From positions 1-5,106 of the forward strand of contig JAIBDK010000197.1 of NCBI GenBank assembly GCA_024679435.1: 5,106 bases of DNA, written 5' to 3'. The position numbers and the translations under genes are program-made. This document shows positions 1 to 5,106 of this stretch, one piece after another. This DNA is from Gammaproteobacteria bacterium. GTDB lineage: Bacteria > Pseudomonadota > Gammaproteobacteria > Arenicellales > Poriferihabitantaceae. Positions within the stretch are counted from its first letter, which is position 1; each line of letters starts with the position of its first letter. Below the pieces are notes generated by a model. That model saw only the letters and a program-made list of their open reading frames with translations, did not search any database and was not told the DNA's origin.

Positions 1-56
1 CACTCATTTTTAATTTGCTAGCCAGAGTGAGTACGAGTCAATCAAAGCGGATGATT

Positions 57-1499
57 TCAGCTTGCTATAGTTCCGGTAATCGCTTTGACTTCGAGAAATT
101 CCTGCAATCCCCAGCGACCTTTTTCGCGGCCGTTTCCGGAGCGTTTATAACCCCCAAAGGGCGTATCTGAGTTCCCTGCCGTATAGTTAATGGCTATTTG
201 TCCAGCGCGAATCCTTCTTGCAACGCGGGTGGCATGTTCTATATCGCCCGAACTCACATAGCCTGCCAGCCCATATTCAGTATCGTTAGCTATTTCGACT
301 GCCTGGTCTTCGTCGTCGTATCCCAGTATCGTTATAACCGGGCCAAAAATTTCTTCTCTCGCAACACTCATTTGATTATCTACATTAGCAAATACAGTAG
401 GTTTGCAATAAAAACCTTTGTTCAGATGATCCGGTCGGCCGACGCCGCCAGCCACAAGCGTGGCGCCTTCGTTGATACCTTGTTGGATCAGTCCCTGAAT
501 TTTGTCAAACTGTGTTTTATTAACGACTGGGCCGAGATGATTTCCCTGTTTGGATGGATCGTCGACCAAAATCTTTTCTGCAGCTTTGCGGGCGGCTTCA
601 ATGGCAAGGTCCATCTGATCATTGGGAACCAGCATCCGGGTGGGGGCATTGCAGGACTGTCCGCTGTTGCCCATGCAATAGCTGACGCCGCTGGCTACTG
701 CGTTGGCTATGTCAGTGTCATCCAGAATAATGTTAGCCGATTTCCCTCCCAGTTCCTGACCGACTCTTTTTACCGTATCGGCGGATGACTTGGCCACAGC
801 AATACCGCCGCGGGTTGAGCCCGTGAATGACATCATATCGATGTCAGGGTGTGATGACATCGCTTCGCCCGCCACCGGGCCGTATCCATGAACCATGTTA
901 AACACGCCCGACGGAACCCCCGCTTTATCGAGTATTTCGGCAAGCACAATGGCATCCAGCGGAGATTCTTCACTGGGTTTGAGTATCATAGTGCAACCCG
1001 CAGCCAAAGCTGGAGCCACCTTGGCTGCAATCTGGTTTACCGGCCAGTTCCAGGGTGTGATCATACCGCATACCCCTATGGGTTCATGGCGAATGATCAT
1101 CTCGCCTTCGGAGCGCTCAAAATCAAAGTTTTTTAGCGCATTGATAGCGCTTAAAAAGTGATCGCGCCCGAGGCGTGACTGAGAACCCCGTGCCAGGTCA
1201 ATGGGGGCACCCATCTCAAGAGAAATTGCGTTAGCAATATCTTCTCTTCGATTGTCATATTCTTCAACAATTCGGTGCAATAATGTCAGCCGTTGTTCTA
1301 CTGACCACTGAGAATAACTTTCAAAAGCATGTCGGGCGGCGTTAACCGCGTTATCGATATCCTCCGCACTGCCATCGCGTATTTGTGAGCAAGGTTGCTC
1401 GGTTGCCGGGTTTATAACATCTATAAAATTATCACTAGCACCATGGTTAACCGGGTTTACCCATTCGCCATCGATATAAAATTTAAGGTGGTTGGTCAT
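57..1499 (-). CDS. NAD(P)-dependent aldehyde dehydrogenase
   Basis: This gene encodes a 480-residue cytosolic enzyme that oxidises an aldehyde to the carboxylic acid with NAD(P)+. Length and motifs are those of a complete member of the aldehyde dehydrogenase superfamily. Visible landmarks, numbered from the ATG at 1499, are TPWNWP with the oxyanion-hole Asn151, LKPSE with cofactor-contacting Lys174, the Rossmann motif FTGSTRGG (225-232), ELGGKS with general base Glu249, GQSCNAPTR with nucleophile Cys283, EEIFGP with Glu383, and PFGGYKRSG (447-455). The NSGQSCNAPTRM wording recalls the CddD-like subgroup from memory, but the substrate cannot be read from sequence. An in-frame TTG at 1541 would add 14 residues. 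I prefer the ATG because MTNHLKFYIDGEWV is a typical family N-terminus and neither start has a clear ribosome-binding site. It lies 80 bases after nadE on the same strand, so co-transcription is plausible. Confidence 0.93.
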   Translation of the reverse strand: MTNHLKFYIDGEWVNPVNHGASDNFIDVINPATEQPCSQIRDGSAEDIDNAVNAARHAFESYSQWSVEQRLTLLHRIVEEYDNRREDIANAISLEMGAPIDLARGSQSRLGRDHFLSAINALKNFDFERSEGEMIIRHEPIGVCGMITPWNWPVNQIAAKVAPALAAGCTMILKPSEESPLDAIVLAEILDKAGVPSGVFNMVHGYGPVAGEAMSSHPDIDMMSFTGSTRGGIAVAKSSADTVKRVGQELGGKSANIILDDTDIANAVASGVSYCMGNSGQSCNAPTRMLVPNDQMDLAIEAARKAAEKILVDDPSKQGNHLGPVVNKTQFDKIQGLIQQGINEGATLVAGGVGRPDHLNKGFYCKPTVFANVDNQMSVAREEIFGPVITILGYDDEDQAVEIANDTEYGLAGYVSSGDIEHATRVARRIRAGQIAINYTAGNSDTPFGGYKRSGNGREKGRWGLQEFLEVKAITGTIAS

Positions 1500-1579
1500 T
1501 ATATTTTTCGCATTATTAATGTTCTCAAGCTTCAGGGACAATAAGACTGTATTAAGAAGAAGTCGGAATATTCGTTATG

Positions 1580-2362
1580 TCATTTTAACTGCAAGGGAAT
1601 TTCGCAGACCGGAATGGGCTGCATTTTGTGCTTGTTGGCTTTATTCAGGCGGTTATATATTTCCAGAACCTGTTTTTGTCGACTGCTGAGTTGATCCGTC
1701 TCTTTAGTGTCAAAATCCATAGCCCACTCGAGTTCCGCATAACTGGCGCCTAATTGATCTTCGTCAGAGCGGTCATCACCCCATAATCCATCTGTCGGTT
1801 TGGCAACCATGATTTCGTCAATAACCTTCATTTCACTGCCAAGTTTATAGACTTCGGTTTTACTCAGATCTGCAATTGGACTCAGGTCGACTCCGCCATC
1901 ACCATACTTGGTATAGAAGCCAACGCCAAAGTCCTCTACCTTGTTACCGGTTCCTGCAACAAGATAATTGTGCAGACCGGCAAAATAATAAAGCGTTGTC
2001 ATTCGGATGCGGGCGCGGGCATTAGCCAGTGTAAGAAAGCGTTGCTCTTCATCGACGACCGTTGGCATAGCGCTGACAAAACTATCGAAAACCGGCGTCA
2101 GATCAGTCCACACGGAGCTGACACTGGAGTACTCTAATTCAAGTTTCTCGATATGCTTTCTGGCCCGGGAGACCTGAGATTCCGCCTGGTGAATCGGCAT
2201 TTCAATGCACATTACCGGCTTGCCGGTGCGGGCTAATAGGGATGAAGTGACTGCTGAATCAATGCCCCCTGATACTCCCACCACAAAGCCTCCGGTTCCG
2301 GCCTGACGACAATACTCGCTCAGCCAGTTTACGATATGCTCAATTACGGAATCTGATTTCAT
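1580..2362 (-). CDS. nadE: NAD synthase, single-domain (ammonia-dependent type)
   Basis: This 260-residue protein catalyses the last step of NAD biosynthesis: ATP-dependent amidation of nicotinic acid adenine dinucleotide to NAD+ in the cytosol. It is an N-type ATP pyrophosphatase. The ATP-binding loop SGGIDS is at 31-36, followed by NARARIRM (114-121), GTGNKVED (137-144), TKYGDGGVD (151-159) and the late loop PTDGLWGDDRSDEDQLG (189-205), which matches the conserved nadE segment around GLW and DE. No glutaminase (nitrilase-like) domain is present, so free ammonia is the expected nitrogen donor, as in the family's other proteins of about 250-275 residues. The ATG start at 2362 gives a normal N-terminus but has no obvious Shine-Dalgarno sequence upstream. 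The gene diverges from the acylphosphatase gene and precedes the aldehyde dehydrogenase gene. Use of the mononucleotide NaMN, as in Francisella NadE*, cannot be excluded from sequence alone. Confidence 0.96.
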   Translation of the reverse strand: MKSDSVIEHIVNWLSEYCRQAGTGGFVVGVSGGIDSAVTSSLLARTGKPVMCIEMPIHQAESQVSRARKHIEKLELEYSSVSSVWTDLTPVFDSFVSAMPTVVDEEQRFLTLANARARIRMTTLYYFAGLHNYLVAGTGNKVEDFGVGFYTKYGDGGVDLSPIADLSKTEVYKLGSEMKVIDEIMVAKPTDGLWGDDRSDEDQLGASYAELEWAMDFDTKETDQLSSRQKQVLEIYNRLNKANKHKMQPIPVCEIPLQLK

Positions 2363-2432
2363 TTAAGTTATGCAGTATTTTTGATGACCAGAGTATATAA
2401 ACTTTAGCGCTATAATTTGTTAAATCTTTCTT
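2363..2432. promoter_or_regulatory. Shared divergent promoter region of nadE and acylphosphatase gene
   Basis: These 70 bases separate two divergent start codons and must hold control signals for both genes unless transcription enters from elsewhere. On the plus strand a perfect TATAAT lies at 2411-2416, 16 bases before the acylphosphatase ATG. It would give a very short leader, and no good -35 box lies at the usual distance (the nearest, TTGATG at 2381-2386, is 24 bases away). On the minus strand, TTAACA (2423-2418) with TATATA (2399-2394) at 18-base spacing, or TATACT (2397-2392), are candidate nadE elements. The two sets overlap, so the promoters could compete. An 8-base palindrome TAGCGCTA at 2405-2412 sits between them. 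The function is inferred from position and box matches only. Confidence 0.4.
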
Positions 2433-2720
2433 ATGATAAAAGTAATTTCATTTCGAGTCCGGGGCAGGGTTCAGGGCGTTGGTTTCAGGTATTCGGCGAA
2501 GTGCCGGGCTGAAGATTTGAGCTTGACCGGCTGGATTCAGAACCGTCCCGATGGTGATGTTCAGGGTTGCGCATCGGGACACGTGAACCGGATAGAAGCC
2601 TTTGGCGACTGGTTATGGGAGGGTCCAACCTATGCCAACGTCACCCATGTGCAAATAGATGAAATCGATGATGATCCGGTTCAGAGCTCTCCCTTTGCTG
2701 TTTTTGAGATTCGGCGCTGA
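2433..2720 (+). CDS. acyP: Acylphosphatase
   Basis: This 95-residue cytosolic enzyme hydrolyses acyl phosphates such as acetyl phosphate or carbamoyl phosphate to the carboxylate and phosphate. It has the full single-domain acylphosphatase length. The phosphate-binding loop GRVQGVGFR spans residues 11-19 and ends in catalytic Arg19. The second signature TGWIQNRPDG (32-41) supplies catalytic Asn37, and a WEGP segment (62-65) plus the C-terminal FAVFEIRR complete the usual alpha/beta sandwich pattern. The ATG at 2433 places the loop at the normal distance from the N-terminus, although no Shine-Dalgarno sequence is visible in the AT-rich upstream bases. The segment QGCASG (44-49) replaces the more common V-x-A-x-G-E/D turn, a small variation away from the active site. 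The physiological substrate in bacteria is generally unclear. The gene stands alone, divergent from nadE. Confidence 0.95.
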   Translation: MIKVISFRVRGRVQGVGFRYSAKCRAEDLSLTGWIQNRPDGDVQGCASGHVNRIEAFGDWLWEGPTYANVTHVQIDEIDDDPVQSSPFAVFEIRR

Positions 2721-2733
2721 ATTGGGAGTTGGC

Positions 2734-2746
2734 ATCAGATACTGAT
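2734..2746. repeat. Short perfect inverted repeat after the acylphosphatase gene
   Basis: ATCAG-ATA-CTGAT is a perfect 5-base inverted repeat with a 3-base centre, 13 bases after the acylphosphatase stop codon. No T tract follows it, so it does not look like an intrinsic terminator. It could be a weak hairpin in the mRNA or an operator half-site pair ahead of the amidinotransferase gene. A repeat of this size also occurs by chance, so its function is open. Confidence 0.35.
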
Positions 2747-2858
2747 ATGACTTCTATTTCTCTGCCTTCTCCATTATATTAGCCGGCTTTTTCAAAAACC
2801 CCTTAACAAGTTCGGGAATTATCCTCGGAATAACTCTAAGACCAGACGGTAAACTATC

Positions 2859-3983
2859 ATGGCTAAAACTATTGTAAGTTCATGGAACGATTTTGATCCC
2901 CTGAGGCATGCGATTGTCGGCCGCGCGGATCATACCTGCATTCCCCCAAATGAGCCGGCTACGGAAGCCAAGGTTCCTGAAGACAGCGACATGCGTGGCA
3001 TGTGGGGTCCAAGGCCTCTGGACACAGTGGAAAAAGCGAATTTCCAACTGGATAACTTGGCTAAACTGATGGAAAGCAGAGGCGTCAAGGTTGATCGGCC
3101 CTCTCCAATTCAATGGAATCAGGCTGTCCATACACCGGATTTTACAACGGGAAGCCAGTTTGGCTGTATGCCACCCCGGGATGTTTTGTTGACGGTGGGC
3201 AACGAAATACTTAGTGCGCCAATGTCTTTTCGGTGCCGGTATTTTGAATATCTGGCTTATCATGATCTGATGCAAAAATATTTTGATGAAGATCCGAATT
3301 TTCGTTGGGAGCAGGCGCCACGACCGCGTCTGAGTGATGCTTCCTATAAACAGGGGTATTTTGATGAAATCACCATCGAGGAAAGGTTGAGTCGAACCGA
3401 AGCACTGGACTTTGTTACCAATGAGCATGAGCCGTTGTTTGATGCGGCGGATATTTGTCGCATGGGCAAGGATCTGTTTTGCCAGCACGGACTGACTACC
3501 AATCGTCGGGCAATGCAGTGGTTGGCGCGCCATTTTCCTGAGCATCGTATTCATGCGGTGAATTTTCCGGGGGATCCGTATCCTATTCACATTGATGCCA
3601 CGTTTGTCCCGTTACGCCCCGGCCTGATAATCAACAACCCTAATCGTAAGTTACCTGAGGCTCAGAGAAAAATATTTGAAACCAACGGCTGGGAGATTGT
3701 AGATGCGGCCCAGCCTTCCCATGAAGCTCCACCACCGCTGTGTTACTCCAGTGTATGGCTTTCTATGAACTGTCTGGTCCTGGATCATAAAACCGTGATA
3801 GTGGAGGCCAGTGAAGTCAATCAGGCGGAACAGATGGACAAACTGGGCATGGAAGTATTGCCCATAGAGTTTCGTGACGCCTATCCTTTTGGTGGCGGAA
3901 TCCACTGTGCTACAGCAGACGTGTATCGTGAAGGTGAATGTCTGGATTATTTCCCGAATCAGGTCGCGGGAACGTTGATTTAA
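2859..3983 (+). CDS. Arginine:X amidinotransferase, GATM/StrB1/CyrA family
   Basis: This 374-residue enzyme should move the amidino group of L-arginine (the usual donor) to an amine acceptor, releasing ornithine. It aligns from memory with human glycine amidinotransferase (GATM) over almost the whole mature protein. Shared blocks are DPLRHAIVGRA (13-23), PRDVLLTVGNEILSAPM (106-122), FDAADICRMGKDLF (194-207), HIDATF (244-249), SSVWLSMN (297-304) and GGGIHCATADV (345-355). The catalytic set is intact: Asp108 (human Asp170), Asp195 (Asp254), His244 (His303), Asp246 (Asp305) and nucleophile Cys350 (Cys407). Arg263 matches human Arg322. Tyr241 and Ile243 replace human Asn300 and Met302, positions tied to acceptor choice, so a glycine acceptor should not be assumed. 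The ATG at 2859 gives a family-like N-terminus and no transit or signal peptide. No strong Shine-Dalgarno or promoter is evident in the 138 upstream bases. The gene appears monocistronic; its neighbours do not reveal a pathway. Confidence 0.93.
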   Translation: MAKTIVSSWNDFDPLRHAIVGRADHTCIPPNEPATEAKVPEDSDMRGMWGPRPLDTVEKANFQLDNLAKLMESRGVKVDRPSPIQWNQAVHTPDFTTGSQFGCMPPRDVLLTVGNEILSAPMSFRCRYFEYLAYHDLMQKYFDEDPNFRWEQAPRPRLSDASYKQGYFDEITIEERLSRTEALDFVTNEHEPLFDAADICRMGKDLFCQHGLTTNRRAMQWLARHFPEHRIHAVNFPGDPYPIHIDATFVPLRPGLIINNPNRKLPEAQRKIFETNGWEIVDAAQPSHEAPPPLCYSSVWLSMNCLVLDHKTVIVEASEVNQAEQMDKLGMEVLPIEFRDAYPFGGGIHCATADVYREGECLDYFPNQVAGTLI

Positions 3984-3994
3984 ATACTGTGATG

Positions 3995-5106
3995 TTATGC
4001 CAGGCATTGCCTGACGGCGTGCTTCCATCCGTTAATAAGGCGAACTCTTTTTTCAGCGTCTAGGATCGGGTGGTAACTGGTGTTATGGGACCACTGGTTT
4101 TCCAGGTCTTCCAGAGAAGAATAAATTCCAAGATGAAGCCCTGCCAGATATGATGCGCCGAGCGCTGTTGTCTCGGTTATTTGGGGTTTGCAAACCTGAG
4201 TTTGCACAATATCAGCAAGAAACTGCAGCATCCACTTGTTGTCGGTCATTCCTCCGTCTACTCGGATCTCTTTCAGTTTCAGGTGGCTGTCTGCCATCAT
4301 GGATTCCAATAGATCGAAGGTCTGGTAACAGACAGACTCGATCGCAGCGCGAATCAGATCGGTCCGATTTGTGTCACGAGTTAGTCCCGTTAGTATTCCC
4401 CGGGCATCGGCATTCCAGTGAGGTGCCCCAAGACCGGTAAAAGCCGGAACCAGATAGGCTTTGCGGTTGCCTGATTCTCCAACTGATTCAGGAGTTTGGG
4501 TTATAAGCGGTTCTATTTCATCAACGGAATCTATTAATCGCAATTCGTCTCTCAACCACTGAATGGTGGTGCCGGCATTGAAGATCGACCCTTCCAACGC
4601 ATAGGCCACCTTACCGTTAATTTGGTATCCAATCGTTGTGAGCAGTTTTTGTGTAGAGTGGACCGGGGTGTCTCCAGTGTTCATCACCATAAAGCAACCG
4701 GTACCATAAGTGCTTTTTGTCATGCCGGGCTTGAAGCAGGCCTGACCTACCAGCGCTGCCTGCTGGTCGCCTGCGACTCCGGCTATTGGAATATCCGCAC
4801 CTAATATTGATTTACCCGCGTATCCGTAATCATCAGCGCTGTTCTTGACTTCCGGTAACAAAGATTCGGGAATATCAAAGAGCGTCAGTAAATCACTGTC
4901 CCATTTCCCATCATGTATGTTAAACAACATGGTTCTGCTGGCATTGGTTGCGTCTGTGGCATGTACCTTTCCATTGGTTAGTTTCCAGATTAAAAAAGAA
5001 TCCACTGTTCCAAAGCAAAGTTCACCCCTATGCGCCCGGCCTCCTGCGCCGGGAACGTTTTCCAGTATCCATTTTATTTTGGTCGCGGAGAAATACGGAT
5101 CGAGCA
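3995..5106 (-). CDS. glpK: Glycerol kinase, C-terminal 369 residues (5' end beyond window)
   Basis: Glycerol kinase phosphorylates glycerol to sn-glycerol-3-phosphate with ATP in the cytosol. The reading frame stays open through the right edge, so the GTG at 5005 is an internal Val codon and not the start. The upstream bases encode LDPYFSATKIKWILENV and RGELCFGTV, matching E. coli GlpK from about residue 132, so roughly 131 residues are missing. Glycerol-contacting residues visible by comparison are Tyr4 of the fragment (E. coli Tyr135, in DPYFS), Asp113 in GDQQAAL (catalytic Asp245) and Phe138 in GTGCF (Phe270). The adenine-site motif VDGGM falls at 282-286 and the fragment ends normally. 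The E. coli fructose-1,6-bisphosphate loop (GGKGGTR) and IIA-Glc contact Glu478 are not conserved, nor is a Firmicutes-style phosphorylatable His visible in that loop. It converges on the amidinotransferase gene with 11 bases between stop codons and no clear terminator. Confidence 0.96.
   Translation of the reverse strand, partial: LDPYFSATKIKWILENVPGAGGRAHRGELCFGTVDSFLIWKLTNGKVHATDATNASRTMLFNIHDGKWDSDLLTLFDIPESLLPEVKNSADDYGYAGKSILGADIPIAGVAGDQQAALVGQACFKPGMTKSTYGTGCFMVMNTGDTPVHSTQKLLTTIGYQINGKVAYALEGSIFNAGTTIQWLRDELRLIDSVDEIEPLITQTPESVGESGNRKAYLVPAFTGLGAPHWNADARGILTGLTRDTNRTDLIRAAIESVCYQTFDLLESMMADSHLKLKEIRVDGGMTDNKWMLQFLADIVQTQVCKPQITETTALGASYLAGLHLGIYSSLEDLENQWSHNTSYHPILDAEKRVRLINGWKHAVRQCLA

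Noticed and set aside
1..56. Downstream of the aldehyde dehydrogenase stop: CACTC (1-5) with GAGTG (25-29) as a terminator stem.
   Set aside because: The stem is 5 bases with a 19-base loop and cannot be distinguished from chance; nothing else is recognisable in these 56 bases.
198..788. A 196-codon plus-strand open frame opposite the aldehyde dehydrogenase gene.
   Set aside because: It lies wholly antisense to a gene with intact catalytic motifs, and its translation shows no recognisable domain.
1500..1541. TTG start at 1541 for the aldehyde dehydrogenase (494 residues).
   Set aside because: The extra 14 residues are not family-like, no ribosome-binding site precedes the TTG, and the ATG at 1499 gives a standard N-terminus.
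2781..2792. AGCCGGCT followed by four Ts after the acylphosphatase gene as a possible intrinsic terminator.
   Set aside because: The palindrome has no room for a loop, so a stable hairpin of usual length cannot form.
2880..3590. A 236-codon minus-strand open frame inside the amidinotransferase gene.
   Set aside because: The plus-strand product is a clear full-length family member; the antisense translation is rich in Arg, Ile and His without domain logic, typical of a shadow frame.
4001..4013. CAGGC-ATT-GCCTG hairpin near the glpK stop as a possible terminator.
   Set aside because: It is only a 5-base stem, lies inside the last glpK codons and has no T tract on either strand.
3651..4028. 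A 125-codon minus-strand open frame covering the convergent junction.
   Set aside because: It overlaps the 3' ends of both the amidinotransferase gene and glpK, whose own products are well supported, and it has no recognisable motif.
5003..5005. GTG at 5005 as the glpK start codon.
   Set aside because: The same frame continues to the window edge and encodes residues matching glycerol kinase upstream of this Val, including the Tyr of DPYFS.

Overview
The window is a chromosomal, housekeeping-type stretch with five protein-coding genes on both strands and little non-coding space. I see no rRNA, tRNA, CRISPR array, insertion sequence, phage gene or plasmid function. Base composition looks balanced and similar across the genes, with no obvious island of foreign DNA. 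The gene content (E. coli-like glycerol kinase, single-domain NAD synthase, small acylphosphatase, NAD(P)-dependent aldehyde dehydrogenase) fits a free-living Gram-negative bacterium. A gammaproteobacterium is my best guess, but that rests on remembered protein similarity and not on a phylogeny.

Layout from left to right. (1) On the minus strand, nadE (2362 to 1580) is followed after 80 bases by an aldehyde dehydrogenase gene (1499 to 57); the two could be co-transcribed. (2) On the plus strand, a 95-residue acylphosphatase gene (2433-2720) diverges from nadE across a 70-base control region containing a perfect TATAAT. (3) After a 138-base gap comes a plus-strand gene (2859-3983) for a full-length arginine:X amidinotransferase of the GATM/StrB1/CyrA family. 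Its catalytic residues are intact, but the pocket positions linked to acceptor choice are altered. (4) Converging on it with only 11 bases between stop codons is the 3' part of glpK (glycerol kinase, minus strand), whose first roughly 131 residues lie beyond the right edge.

The genes do not form one evident pathway. nadE makes NAD, which the aldehyde dehydrogenase would consume as electron acceptor. glpK feeds glycerol into central metabolism. The amidinotransferase transfers an amidino group from arginine (presumably) to an unknown amine. The most interesting points are the unknown acceptor of the amidinotransferase, the apparent loss in GlpK of the residues that bind fructose-1,6-bisphosphate and enzyme IIA-Glc in E. 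coli, and the absence of clear Shine-Dalgarno sequences at all four visible start codons. I found no convincing evidence of an undescribed multi-gene system here.
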